Origin: Mediterranea massiliensis
GTDB taxonomy: Bacteria; Bacteroidota; Bacteroidia; Bacteroidales; Bacteroidaceae
NCBI GenBank assembly: GCA_015060685.1
Contig: SUXZ01000023.1
Span: 1 to 37,459 of the forward strand
Reading direction: 5' to 3'
DNA: 37,459 nucleotides
Under the pieces are notes generated by a model. It saw only the letters and a list, made by a program, of their open reading frames with translations, was not told where the DNA came from and made no database searches. The stretch's first letter is position 1. Every line of letters starts with the position of its first letter. Below, piece after piece: positions 6,126 through 14,681 of the stretch. The translations under genes were made by a program, and so were the position numbers.

Positions 6126-7583
6126 ATGAGTACTATCAAAGATTTAGCTCCACAAAATGTGTGGAAACACTTCTATTCGTTGACACAGATTCCTCGTCCG
6201 TCGGGACAGATGGAACAGATTACCGCTTTCCTTGTTGACTTCGGTAAAGGTCTTAATTTAGAGTCGTTTGTAGATGATGCCGGCAACGTGATTATCCGCA
6301 AACCGGCTACGCCAGGCATGGAGCAATGCAAAGGCGTGATTCTGCAAGCACACATGGACATGGTGCCGCAAAAGAACAACGATACCGTACACGACTTTAG
6401 TAAAGACCCTATACAAACCTACATCGACGGCGAATGGGTGAAGGCAAAGGGCACCACACTGGGTGCCGACAACGGTATGGGTGTAGCTGCTATCATGGCT
6501 ATTCTGGAAGATAACTCGCTGAAGCACGGACCACTCGAAGCGTTGATTACCAAAGACGAAGAGACTGGTATGTATGGTGCTTTCGGATTGAAACCGGGTG
6601 TATTGCAAGGCGAAATCTTGCTGAATCTCGACTCGGAAGACGAAGGCGAGTTGTACATTGGTTGCGCCGGCGGATTGAACATACAGGCATTCCTTGAATA
6701 CAAAGAGGAAGAGGCAAACAAGGATTTCGTTGCTCGCAAGCTGACGCTGAAGGGATTGCGCGGCGGACACTCGGGATTGGAAATCAACGAAGGACGCGGA
6801 AACGCCAATAAGCTGATGGCGCGCGTAGTACACGATTTGCTGATTGAATTCGATTGCCAACTGGCTCGTTTCGAAGGCGGCAACATGCGCAACGCCATTC
6901 CGCGCGAAGCAACCGCTACATTGTTGTTCAATCCGGAAGATATGGATGGATTGAACGAATATATACAAGAGTATGAAGCACAAATTAATGCCGAATACGA
7001 AACCATCGAAAGCGACGTTATCTTGAAGATTGAAGAAGCTGAGATGCCGCAAACAATGGTTCCCGAAGAGATTCAAGACAATCTCATCAACTTGCTGATG
7101 GGTATTCAGGACGGCGTAATGCGCATGATTCCTACCGTTCCCGACACCGTAGAGACATCGTCTAACCTGGCTATCGTTACCATTGGCGAAGGCAAAGCTG
7201 AGGTGCGCATCCTGGCACGTAGCTCGTGCGACACGATGAAGGATTTCTTAGCAGACAGCCTCATCGCAAGCTTCTCATTAGCTGGAATGAAGGTGGAGAC
7301 AAGCGGTGGATATTCAGGTTGGCAACCAAACGTAAATTCGCCTATCCTGCACGCCATGAAGGAGTCGTACAAGGAACAATTCGGTACAGAACCTGCCGTA
7401 AAGGTTATTCATGCCGGATTGGAGTGCGGCATCATTGGAGCAACCTACCCGGGACTGGACATGGTATCGTTTGGTCCTACGCTTCGCTCGCCTCACTCGC
7501 CCGACGAACGTGTGCTGATTCCTACCGTAAGCAAATTCTACGATTTCCTACTTGCTACGTTAGAGAAAACACCTAAAAAATAG
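6126..7583 (+). CDS. pepD: Cytosolic non-specific (Xaa-His) dipeptidase PepD, M20C family (485 aa)
   Basis: PepD is a dinuclear zinc aminopeptidase that splits dipeptides in the cytosol. The metal-binding and catalytic positions are visible: H76 and D78 in LQAHMDMVPQ, D115 in GTTLGADNGMG, the E145/E146 pair in KDEETGMYG, the aspartate of NLDSEDEGE, and a final histidine in FGPTLRSPHSPDERV. The HAGLECG segment with its YPG partner is characteristic of M20C. Length fits the family at about 480-490. No signal peptide is present. It is monocistronic: a repeat lies upstream and a strong terminator 10 bp after the stop codon. Confidence 0.96.
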   Translation: MSTIKDLAPQNVWKHFYSLTQIPRPSGQMEQITAFLVDFGKGLNLESFVDDAGNVIIRKPATPGMEQCKGVILQAHMDMVPQKNNDTVHDFSKDPIQTYIDGEWVKAKGTTLGADNGMGVAAIMAILEDNSLKHGPLEALITKDEETGMYGAFGLKPGVLQGEILLNLDSEDEGELYIGCAGGLNIQAFLEYKEEEANKDFVARKLTLKGLRGGHSGLEINEGRGNANKLMARVVHDLLIEFDCQLARFEGGNMRNAIPREATATLLFNPEDMDGLNEYIQEYEAQINAEYETIESDVILKIEEAEMPQTMVPEEIQDNLINLLMGIQDGVMRMIPTVPDTVETSSNLAIVTIGEGKAEVRILARSSCDTMKDFLADSLIASFSLAGMKVETSGGYSGWQPNVNSPILHAMKESYKEQFGTEPAVKVIHAGLECGIIGATYPGLDMVSFGPTLRSPHSPDERVLIPTVSKFYDFLLATLEKTPKK

Positions 7584-7592
7584 AATTTTAAT

Positions 7593-7625
7593 AAGAGGAG
7601 GGCCACTTGCCTTCCTCTTTTTTTT
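7593..7625 (+). terminator. Rho-independent terminator of pepD
   Basis: A 10-bp stem (7593-7602 with 7610-7619, one G-U pair) closes a seven-base loop and runs straight into a T-tract at 7618-7625. It begins 10 bp after the pepD stop codon. Confidence 0.9.
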
Positions 7626-7698
7626 GACTTGCGTCAAGAAAGAAATGGCAAAAACGAAATTTCGCAAAAAAAATGATGGCCATCTTGAACAAACGCCC

Positions 7699-7706
7699 TA
7701 CCTTTG
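7699..7706 (+). promoter_or_regulatory. -7 element of a candidate small RNA
   Basis: TACCTTTG is a perfect match to TAnnTTTG and is followed by GCG. It lies 313 bp before the next gene, and a terminator intervenes at 7841-7872, so it does not drive that gene. No well-spaced -33 element is visible. Confidence 0.55.
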
Positions 7707-7711
7707 CGTTG

Positions 7712-7872
7712 TAAAAAGAGAGTCAGGATAGCAACAATTAACAAATAATTCAGTTTTCATGGTATTAGTATTTTAAGGTTATAAAGATTGGTTACACAAA
7801 AACTGACAGACTCATTAGATATAATTAAAAGGAAAATGGAAGGGGGACTTCGTGATGAAGTTCCTCTTTTTT
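7712..7872 (+). ncRNA. Candidate small RNA, about 160 nt
   Basis: The stretch begins just downstream of a consensus -7 element and ends in a strong intrinsic terminator, yet contains no ORF with coding character. It is AT-rich with a central CAAAAACTGACAGACT segment. Promoter plus terminator with no ORF is the signature of a stand-alone sRNA. Bacteroidales-1-type RNAs are known to have this promoter/terminator layout, but I cannot show homology from memory. The exact 5' end is inferred from the -7 position. Confidence 0.5.
7841..7872 (+). terminator. Rho-independent terminator without an upstream CDS
   Basis: An 11-bp stem (7841-7851 with 7857-7867, two G-U pairs) encloses the loop GTGAT and is followed by a run of T to 7872. 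The nearest upstream gene, pepD, already has its own terminator, which supports an independent transcript here. Confidence 0.85.
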
Positions 7873-7955
7873 GTTTTATAACCAAACGGTTTATCTTCAT
7901 CCCACGAAACCGATAAGCAAAATTCAGAGTATTAACATTAAAAAACGGCTTTCGT

Positions 7956-7986
7956 TTTGCGCTTCGCAATGTTTATAGTATCTTCG
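7956..7986 (+). promoter_or_regulatory. Promoter of the DUF1573 gene
   Basis: TTTG at 7956-7959, a 19-bp spacer and TATCTTCG at 7979-7986 match the phylum consensus with one change in the -7 box. The start codon is 25 bp further on. Confidence 0.6.
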
Positions 7987-8011
7987 CAGAGAAAACTGAA
8001 ACATTCTATTT

Positions 8012-9076
8012 ATGACAAGAATCTTGTTTATCATAGTTGCGCAACTGCTCTTCATTCTCCACGCCCACTCGCAAGCCAAGCTATTGGTTGACAACGAGAC
8101 ATACGACTTCGGGGAGGTGGAATGGAAACGACCGGCAACCGCTCTGTTCAACATTACCAATACGGGAGACAAACCGCTGGTGATTAGCGAAATCATCCCC
8201 GATTGTGCCTGTAGCGTAGCGCAATGGACAACCGCTCCCATCGCTCCGGGCGAAAAAGGGAAGATTGAAGTGACGTTCGATGCCAAGGCATTGGGTAGCT
8301 TCCACAAGTCGGTAGCTCTCCTCTCGAATGCCGACGAGCTGAGGTATCTGCACTTCAAAGGGAAGGTGGTGGAGAAGCTGAAGGATTTCTCCAAGACGCA
8401 TCCGTTTGCTATCGGCAGCTTGCGCATAGACAAGCAGGAGATTATTTTTCCCGACGCTACACAAGACGAACAGCCGACGGTGGAAATCAGCGTGGCCAAC
8501 CTATCCAACAAATCCTACGAACCCGTGATAATGCATCTGCCGTCGTATGTTTCGATGGAGGTAAACCCGCCGCTACTTGAACACGGCGAACGGGGTAGCA
8601 TCAAACTTACGCTGAACAGCGAGCAACTGAGCAACGTGGGATTGAACGAATCGACGGTTTATCTGTCGCGCTTCACCGGCGACAAGGTGAGCGAAGAGAA
8701 TGCTATTCCGTTAAGAGCTATCCTGCTTCCCGACTTCTCCAATCTATCGGCAAGCGACAAAGCACGCGCTCCCCAACTGGAGGTTTCCATAAAGGAGGCA
8801 AACATCGGCCAGCTACTTGCTACCAAAGGCAAAGCGAGATGTGACATTACACTGACCAACACCGGTGCATCCACCTTGAGGATAATGAATGTGCAGGTCA
8901 TCGGAAAGGGAGCTACGGTAAGCTTGAAAAAGAGCATGCTGCAACCCAACCAATCCACTCGTTTACGCGTGACGATAGACAAAAAGGCGTTGAGCAACGA
9001 AGCATCATCGGTAGGTCTGCTACTCATTACCAACAATCCGAAACAACCCAAAACAGAAATTAATATAAACTATTAG
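8012..9076 (+). CDS. DUF1573-type Ig-like exported protein (354 aa)
   Basis: An N-terminal signal peptide (MTRILFIIVAQLLFILHAHS, then QA) marks export. Three beta-sandwich repeats follow, at about 22-118, 145-220 and 245-350. The first carries the DUF1573 hallmarks YDFGEV, FNITNTGDKPLVI and PDCACSVAQW with a CxC pair. The third shows the same NTGASTLRI pattern. These ASH/HYDIN-like domains are common in Bacteroidota exported proteins and their function is mostly unknown. No lipobox is seen. The gene is separated from meaB by only 3 bp, so the two are probably cotranscribed, although no functional link is obvious. Confidence 0.8.
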   Translation: MTRILFIIVAQLLFILHAHSQAKLLVDNETYDFGEVEWKRPATALFNITNTGDKPLVISEIIPDCACSVAQWTTAPIAPGEKGKIEVTFDAKALGSFHKSVALLSNADELRYLHFKGKVVEKLKDFSKTHPFAIGSLRIDKQEIIFPDATQDEQPTVEISVANLSNKSYEPVIMHLPSYVSMEVNPPLLEHGERGSIKLTLNSEQLSNVGLNESTVYLSRFTGDKVSEENAIPLRAILLPDFSNLSASDKARAPQLEVSIKEANIGQLLATKGKARCDITLTNTGASTLRIMNVQVIGKGATVSLKKSMLQPNQSTRLRVTIDKKALSNEASSVGLLLITNNPKQPKTEININY

Positions 9077-9079
9077 AAT

Positions 9080-10195
9080 ATGTCTGACAATCATCACCAT
9101 ATGGAACATCCCGAAAACGACGAGGCATACAAAGGACTCACCGTGAACGCGGGTATCGAACAGCCGGCATCGGTAAATCCCTACTTGGTAAGACGCAAGA
9201 AACGCGCGCTTACCGTACCCGACTATGTAGAGGGTATCGTGAAGGGAGATGTAACCGTTTTAAGTCAAGCCGTCACCTTGGTAGAAAGTTTGAAACCCGA
9301 CCATCAAGCTATTGCACAAGAGGTTATCGAAAAGTGCTTACCCTATAGCGGCAACTCGGTGCGCATCGGTATCAGCGGTGTACCCGGTGCAGGAAAAAGT
9401 ACTTCGATAGATGCCTTCGGATTGCATGTACTCGAAGCGTATGGCGGCAAACTTGCGGTATTGGCTATCGATCCCAGTAGCGAGCGGAGCAAAGGTAGTA
9501 TCCTGGGCGACAAGACACGCATGGAGAAGTTGTCCGTGCATCCAAAATCGTTCATCCGTCCCAGTCCATCGGCAGGTTCGCTCGGCGGCGTAGCACGCAA
9601 AACACGCGAGACAATCATCTTGTGCGAAGCAGCCGGATTTGATAAGATCTTTGTGGAAACCGTCGGCGTAGGACAAAGCGAAACGGCCGTTCACTCGATG
9701 GTAGATTTCTTTCTGCTGATTCAACTGGCCGGTACGGGAGACGAATTACAAGGCATCAAACGAGGCATCATGGAGATGGCCGACGGCATTATAATCAACA
9801 AAGCTGACGGAGACAACCTTGAACGAGCTAAGTTAGCTGCTACCCAATTCAAAAATGCACTCCACCTCTTCCCCGCTCCCGAAAGCGGATGGCAACCACA
9901 AGTGCTTACCTACTCGGGATTCTACAACATCGGCGTGAAAGAGGTTTGGGACATGGTGTACAGCTATATGGACTTTGTGAAGAAAAACGGATACTTCGAC
10001 TACCGAAGAAACGAACAGAGCAAGTATTGGATGTACGAAAGCATCAACGAGCAACTAAAACACAACTTCTACCAAAACCCGAAAATTGAGGCGATACTTG
10101 CACAGAAAGAGGCGCAGGTGCTGAACGGGAACCTCACCTCGTTCGTTGCAGCAAAAGATTTGCTCGACACTTATTTCGACGACTTGAAACATTAA
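9080..10195 (+). CDS. meaB: Methylmalonyl-CoA mutase-associated GTPase MeaB (371 aa)
   Basis: MeaB is a P-loop G3E-type GTPase that loads and protects the adenosylcobalamin cofactor of methylmalonyl-CoA mutase, which serves the succinate-propionate route of Bacteroidales. Walker A is GVPGAGKST at 100-108. LAIDPSSERSKGSILGDKTRM (about 128-148) is the family switch region. ETVGVGQSE lies at 193-201 and the base-specificity motif NKAD at 240-243. The N-terminus is unusually rich in His (MSDNHHHMEH). The mutase genes are not in the window. The ATPase gene starts 18 bp downstream, so one transcript may carry DUF1573, meaB, ATPase and DUF4435. Confidence 0.95.
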   Translation: MSDNHHHMEHPENDEAYKGLTVNAGIEQPASVNPYLVRRKKRALTVPDYVEGIVKGDVTVLSQAVTLVESLKPDHQAIAQEVIEKCLPYSGNSVRIGISGVPGAGKSTSIDAFGLHVLEAYGGKLAVLAIDPSSERSKGSILGDKTRMEKLSVHPKSFIRPSPSAGSLGGVARKTRETIILCEAAGFDKIFVETVGVGQSETAVHSMVDFFLLIQLAGTGDELQGIKRGIMEMADGIIINKADGDNLERAKLAATQFKNALHLFPAPESGWQPQVLTYSGFYNIGVKEVWDMVYSYMDFVKKNGYFDYRRNEQSKYWMYESINEQLKHNFYQNPKIEAILAQKEAQVLNGNLTSFVAAKDLLDTYFDDLKH

Positions 10196-10213
10196 CATAA
10201 AACAATATCAACC

Positions 10214-11044
10214 ATGGAAATACCTGCCAATTACATCAAACGAATCGAAATTCATGGATTGTGGCAACGCTACAACGTGATATGGAATCTTGAACCCGAC
10301 GTAAACATTCTATCGGGCATCAACGGAGGTGGAAAAAGTACCATCTTGAACAGTTCGGTAAGCTACTTGGAGCAAATCACCGGAAAGGTGAAAAGCGACA
10401 TAAAGCATGGCGTTAAAGTGATATTCGACAATCCGGAAGCCACCTACATTCCGTTCGATGTAATACGCAGTTACGACCGTCCGTTGGTGATGGGCGACTT
10501 TACCGCACGCATGGCCGATCCAAACGTTCGTTCGGAATTGGATTGGCAACTCTACCTGCTTCAACGCAGGTACTTGGATTATCAGGTAAACATTGGCAAC
10601 CAGATGATTGAATTGCTGAACGGCGACGAAGAACAACGCCAGAAGGCAGCAGGATTATCCATTCCCAAACGCATCTTCCAAGACATGATAGACGAGCTGT
10701 TTGCCTACACCCGAAAAAAAATCGACCGGAAGAGCAACGAGATATTCTTCTATCAAGACGACGAAAAGCTATCGCCATACAAACTATCATCGGGTGAAAA
10801 GCAGATGCTGGTCATTCTACTGACCGCCTTGGTGCGCAACGGCGAACGAAGCGTATTGTTTATGGACGAACCGGAGGCTTCATTGCACATCGAATGGCAA
10901 CAGAAACTGATTGCCATGATACGCAACCTGAATCCTGACATGCAACTGATTCTCACTACCCACTCGCCTGCCGTTATCATGGAAGGATGGATGGAAGATG
11001 TAACCGAAATTAGCGACATCACAACCAGCATCGACCATGAGTAA
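10214..11044 (+). CDS. Compact ABC/AAA-type ATPase paired with a DUF4435 protein (276 aa)
   Basis: The protein has a complete ABC-type nucleotide-binding core: Walker A GINGGGKST (35-43), signature LSSGEKQ (191-197), Walker B VLFMDEPE (214-221), D-loop ASLH and H-loop TTHSP (248-252). It belongs to the SMC/OLD/AAA_15-21 group of predicted ATPases. The region between Walker A and signature is only about 150 residues, so the long coiled-coil or dimerisation insert seen in many relatives is missing. It overlaps the next gene by 8 bp, so the two are translationally coupled. An ATPase with a DUF4435 partner is the composition of the PARIS anti-phage system (AriA/AriB). AriA is normally larger, so I call this PARIS-like by composition only. 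Confidence 0.8.
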   Translation: MEIPANYIKRIEIHGLWQRYNVIWNLEPDVNILSGINGGGKSTILNSSVSYLEQITGKVKSDIKHGVKVIFDNPEATYIPFDVIRSYDRPLVMGDFTARMADPNVRSELDWQLYLLQRRYLDYQVNIGNQMIELLNGDEEQRQKAAGLSIPKRIFQDMIDELFAYTRKKIDRKSNEIFFYQDDEKLSPYKLSSGEKQMLVILLTALVRNGERSVLFMDEPEASLHIEWQQKLIAMIRNLNPDMQLILTTHSPAVIMEGWMEDVTEISDITTSIDHE

Positions 11045-12035
11045 ATCGCTGAAACATAACCTTACATCCGCCTATCTGGGAGCAGCCAACAAACTATCGC
11101 CCAGAAAACACCGGCGACGCATCATAGCCTATGTAGAGAGCTATGACGACATTGCTTTCTGGCGGACATTGCTCTACGAACACGAAAACGAAGAGCGATA
11201 CTTCCAGATTATGCTGCCATCGAACAGATCGCTTACTAAGGGAAAGAAGATGGTATTGATGAATGCACTGAACAACAAGGGATTGGGCGAACATTTGATT
11301 GCGTGTGTGGATAGCGATTACGACTATTTGCTACAACAAAGCACCAAGCAATCCAGGCAAGTGAACAACAATCCGTTCGTGCTACAAACCTATACGTATG
11401 CCATCGAGAACTTTCAATGCTATGCCGAGTCGTTGCACGAAGTGTGCGTGCAGGCAACGCTTAACGACCGACAAATCATCGATTTCTCGGCTTTCATGAA
11501 GAGCTATTCGCAAATTGTGTACCCACTCTTCTTATGGCATATCTGGTTCGTGAAGAACGGACAAACAGATCTTTTTCCCATGCATCACCTGGCAGATTGT
11601 ACCTCTATCCACGAAATAGACATCTACAATCCACTACCGACATTGCAGAGCATTGAACGGCGGGTAAAGAACAAACTCACCAAGTTTCAAAAACGATTCT
11701 ATATGCAAGCTCCGCAAGTAGAGGAGTTTGGCAAAGAGTTGGAGCCATTGGGATTGAATCCAGATACCACCTACCTGTACATGCAAGGGCATCACATCTT
11801 CGAGAACGTTGTATTGAAACTGATTGCACCTGTATGCACCAACCTCAGACGAGAGCGGGAAAGGGAAATCAAACAATACTCCGTACACGAACAACAACTA
11901 CAGAACGAACTGAGTTGTTACGAGAATTGTTTGACAAGTACACGGCTGATGCTGAAGAAGAACGACGACTTCAAGAAGTTGCCGCACTACCAACTAATTC
12001 AGAACGATATCGAAGAGTTACTTAAGAAACATTAA
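11037..12035 (+). CDS. DUF4435 (TOPRIM-like) protein paired with the ATPase (332 aa)
   Basis: The N-terminal half carries a TOPRIM-like layout: Glu34 in AYVESYDDIAFW, then the DxD pair Asp92/Asp94 in IACVDSDYDYLL, and IENF at 123-126. These are the conserved elements of DUF4435, in which the acidic residues form the presumed Mg2+ site of a nuclease. The C-terminal 130 residues are helical and basic, with a coiled-coil-like ERERE segment near residue 275. The start ATG lies inside the stop region of the ATPase gene (8-bp overlap). In PARIS, AriB is a DUF4435 nuclease held by the AriA ATPase until a phage trigger releases it. Whether this pair does the same is unknown. Confidence 0.75.
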   Translation: MSKSLKHNLTSAYLGAANKLSPRKHRRRIIAYVESYDDIAFWRTLLYEHENEERYFQIMLPSNRSLTKGKKMVLMNALNNKGLGEHLIACVDSDYDYLLQQSTKQSRQVNNNPFVLQTYTYAIENFQCYAESLHEVCVQATLNDRQIIDFSAFMKSYSQIVYPLFLWHIWFVKNGQTDLFPMHHLADCTSIHEIDIYNPLPTLQSIERRVKNKLTKFQKRFYMQAPQVEEFGKELEPLGLNPDTTYLYMQGHHIFENVVLKLIAPVCTNLRREREREIKQYSVHEQQLQNELSCYENCLTSTRLMLKKNDDFKKLPHYQLIQNDIEELLKKH

Positions 12036-12043
12036 ACAACACC

Positions 12044-12072
12044 TTGTATATCGCGAGTTTTGTTTATCTTTG
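12044..12072 (+). promoter_or_regulatory. Promoter of the parAB cluster
   Basis: TTG at 12044-12046, an 18-bp spacer and TATCTTTG at 12065-12072 form a good phylum-type promoter between the DUF4435 gene and parA. The expected start of transcription is near 12079, just before the small ORF. Confidence 0.65.
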
Positions 12073-12085
12073 CCGGATGAAGTAG

Positions 12086-12169
12086 ATGAATTGGACAGAA
12101 GTTATTAACAAAATCAACGACTTTTCCACCGATTCGACAAACTTCTACCCCATCAGCAAGTTGGAATGA
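12086..12169 (+). other. 27-codon leader ORF or gene remnant upstream of parA
   Basis: The frame ATG to TGA encodes 27 residues beginning MNWTEVINKINDF. After the TGA the same frame stays open for ten more codons (KLFAYFVPIK) and stops at 12200-12202, 6 bp before the parA ATG. It sits between the promoter and parA, so it would be translated as a leader peptide. It might instead be the eroded start of a former gene with a nonsense change. No family is recognised. Confidence 0.35.
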
Positions 12170-12208
12170 AAGTTATTTGCTTACTTCGTGCCGATTAAAT
12201 AACAGATT

Positions 12209-12976
12209 ATGGGAAAAATTATTGCTTTAGCGAATCAAAAAGGAGGCGTAGGGAAAACAACCACCTCCATTAATCTGGCGGCATCATTGGCCACCCTTGA
12301 AAAGAAAGTGTTACTTGTGGACGCCGATCCTCAAGCAAATGCTTCAAGTGGATTGGGGATTGACATCAAACAAGCAGAATACACCATCTACGAATGCATC
12401 ATAGACAAGTGTGACATCAAACTGGCTATACAAGACACAGAATTGGATACGCTGAAGGTTATTCCTTCGCACATCAACCTGGTTGGTGCAGAAATAGAGA
12501 TGCTGAACCTAAAGGGTAGAGAGAAGATTTTGAAAGAGGTATTGAAACCTATCAAGGATGATTTCGACTATATCCTCATCGACTGCTCGCCTTCATTAGG
12601 TCTTATCACTGTAAACTCGCTGACCGCCGCCGACTCGGTAATCATTCCCGTCCAAGCCGAATACTTTGCGTTGGAAGGCATCAGCAAGCTGCTGAACACC
12701 ATCAAAATCATCAAGAGCAAACTGAACCCAGCGCTGGAAATCGAAGGATTCCTGCTCACGATGTTCGACGCACGATTGAGACAAGCCAACCAGATATATG
12801 ACGAAGTGAAACGACACTTCCAAGAATTGGTGTTCAACACCGTAATCCAACGTAACGTGAAGTTGAGCGAAGCACCCAGCCACGGATTGCCCGCTATTCT
12901 ATACGATGCCGACTCGAACGGGGCACGCAACCACATGGCATTAGCCAAAGAATTGATTAACCGCAACAAAGCCTAA
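12209..12976 (+). CDS. parA: Chromosome-partitioning ATPase ParA (Soj) (255 aa)
   Basis: ParA is a Walker-type ATPase that binds DNA as an ATP dimer and moves or segregates origin regions together with ParB. The deviant Walker A motif KGGVGKTT is at 11-18 with the signature first lysine. The DADPQANASSGLG segment (about 39-51) and IDCSPSLGLITVNSL (about 117-131) are standard. It lacks the N-terminal HTH of plasmid type Ia ParA proteins, which fits chromosomal Soj. The parB gene follows after 7 bp, and the same operon carries wall and stringent-response genes. Confidence 0.96.
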   Translation: MGKIIALANQKGGVGKTTTSINLAASLATLEKKVLLVDADPQANASSGLGIDIKQAEYTIYECIIDKCDIKLAIQDTELDTLKVIPSHINLVGAEIEMLNLKGREKILKEVLKPIKDDFDYILIDCSPSLGLITVNSLTAADSVIIPVQAEYFALEGISKLLNTIKIIKSKLNPALEIEGFLLTMFDARLRQANQIYDEVKRHFQELVFNTVIQRNVKLSEAPSHGLPAILYDADSNGARNHMALAKELINRNKA

Positions 12977-12983
12977 CTGAGAT

Positions 12984-13853
12984 ATGGTACAAAAGAAAAG
13001 AAATGCATTAGGACGTGGATTGGACGCTTTGCTATCCATGGACGAAATCCAAACCGAAGGTTCTTCGTCTATCAACGAAATCGAACTGAGCAAGATTGTT
13101 GCTAACCCCAATCAACCCAGAAGAGAATTCGATCAAGTGGCTTTGCAAGAATTGGCCGACTCGATTGCAGAAATCGGTATCATCCAACCTATCACCCTAC
13201 GCAAGATTTCAGACAACGAGTATCAAATCATTGCCGGCGAACGCCGATTCAGGGCTTCGCAACTAGCTAATCTCAGCACCATCCCAGCCTATATTCGTAC
13301 AGCCGATGACGAAAACGTAATGGAGATGGCCTTGATTGAGAACATTCAACGCGAAGACTTGAATGCGGTGGAAATTGCTTTGGCATACCAAAACTTGATG
13401 GAAGAGTACAACTTGACTCAAGAGAGGTTGAGCGAACGCGTGGGAAAGAAACGCGCTACCATCACCAACTACCTGCGTCTGCTGAAACTACCTGCTCCCA
13501 TACAGATGGCTTTGCAAAAAAAACAACTGGACATGGGACATGCACGGGCATTGCTGACTTTAGACTCTCCGACAAAACAAGTTAAGATGTTCGAAGAGAT
13601 TATGAAGCACGGATACTCGGTAAGGAAGGTAGAAGAGTTGGTAAAACAGGAAAAGGAAGGCATTAAAAAATCTCCTTCACAAAAAAAGAATTTATCGAAA
13701 GAGTATAACCTATTAAAAAAGCAATTGACTAACTTCTTCGGAACAAAAGTACAATTTACTTGCGCCGAAAACGGTAAAGGGAAAATCAGTATTTCGTTCA
13801 ACAACGAAGAGGAGTTAGAACGAATCATCGGAATTTTCGATTCCATGAAGTAA
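12984..13853 (+). CDS. parB: Centromere-binding CTPase ParB (Spo0J) (289 aa)
   Basis: ParB loads at parS sites as a CTP-gated clamp and spreads on origin-proximal DNA. The N-terminal GRGLDALL motif (10-17), which stimulates ParA, is present. The CTP-binding N-domain contains NPNQPRREFD (41-50) and the box II motif GERRFR (85-90). A helix-turn-helix follows at about 140-170 (LTQERLSERVGKKRATITNYL region). The C-terminal dimerisation domain is lysine-rich and ends in a predicted helix. No parS site was found in the window, so the target lies elsewhere. Confidence 0.95.
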   Translation: MVQKKRNALGRGLDALLSMDEIQTEGSSSINEIELSKIVANPNQPRREFDQVALQELADSIAEIGIIQPITLRKISDNEYQIIAGERRFRASQLANLSTIPAYIRTADDENVMEMALIENIQREDLNAVEIALAYQNLMEEYNLTQERLSERVGKKRATITNYLRLLKLPAPIQMALQKKQLDMGHARALLTLDSPTKQVKMFEEIMKHGYSVRKVEELVKQEKEGIKKSPSQKKNLSKEYNLLKKQLTNFFGTKVQFTCAENGKGKISISFNNEEELERIIGIFDSMK

Positions 13854-13857
13854 CCGA

Positions 13858-14661
13858 ATGAGCAAGAGACAATATATATATGGCATATTCCTTTCACTAC
13901 TGTTAGTGAGCATGCAAGGATTTGTTTCTGACGTGTACGGACAAGACCGTTCGCGAGCAGAGGCAAAACGTATGAACCTATTGGTGAACGACACCATCAA
14001 TAAACAATTAGACAAAAACAAGCTTGTCGCCGACTCGTTAACTCTAAGTGCAGATAGCATCGCAGCCGACAACAAACGCAAGTTGCAGGAGATGACTTCA
14101 CCCACTAGCGTGAAAGTTGAGCCTATCCCGGAAGATAGTCTGCAAAAGGCTATCACTCCATCTGTATGGAAGCCCGATCCGACAAAAGCTACTTGGATGG
14201 CGCTTATCATTCCAGGTGGCGGACAGATATACAACAAGAAATATTGGAAACTACCTATTATATATGGTGGATTTGCCGGATGCGCCTACGCACTTACTTG
14301 GAATGGGAACATGTATCGCGACTACTCGAATGCCTATAAAGATGCCGTCAACGAGCGATGGGATTCTACTACCATCACCGATTTGATTCCTTCAGGCTAC
14401 CTAAATCGCGTATCTAAGACGCAACTTACTGAAATGATACGCAAACGGAAAGATACCTACCGACGCTATCGCGACTTAAGTATATTCGCCTTTATCGGTG
14501 TGTACCTGATATCTGTGGTAGATGCTTATGTAGATGCCGAATTATCGAACTTTGATATTGGCCCCGACCTGAGTATGCGCATCGAACCGGCCGTAATCAG
14601 CACAACGGCTCCTACACTATCCAAGAAGAATGTAGGAGTTCAGTGTAGCTTCTGTTTTTAA
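13858..14661 (+). CDS. DUF5683 membrane-associated protein (267 aa)
   Basis: A signal peptide or anchor (about 1-29, ending DVYGQ) is followed by a Ser/Asp-rich linker. The DUF5683 core from about residue 95 has the motif ATWMALIIPGGGQIYNKKYWKLP, which locates a hydrophobic hairpin, followed by YGGFAGCAYALTWN and IFAFIGVYLISVVDAYVDAEL. Two or three hydrophobic helices suggest an inner-membrane or periplasm-facing protein. The family is common next to parB in Bacteroidetes and has no assigned function. It begins 4 bp after parB, so coupling is likely. Confidence 0.85.
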   Translation: MSKRQYIYGIFLSLLLVSMQGFVSDVYGQDRSRAEAKRMNLLVNDTINKQLDKNKLVADSLTLSADSIAADNKRKLQEMTSPTSVKVEPIPEDSLQKAITPSVWKPDPTKATWMALIIPGGGQIYNKKYWKLPIIYGGFAGCAYALTWNGNMYRDYSNAYKDAVNERWDSTTITDLIPSGYLNRVSKTQLTEMIRKRKDTYRRYRDLSIFAFIGVYLISVVDAYVDAELSNFDIGPDLSMRIEPAVISTTAPTLSKKNVGVQCSFCF

Positions 14662-14681
14662 TCTTTACGAGCAAACTATTT

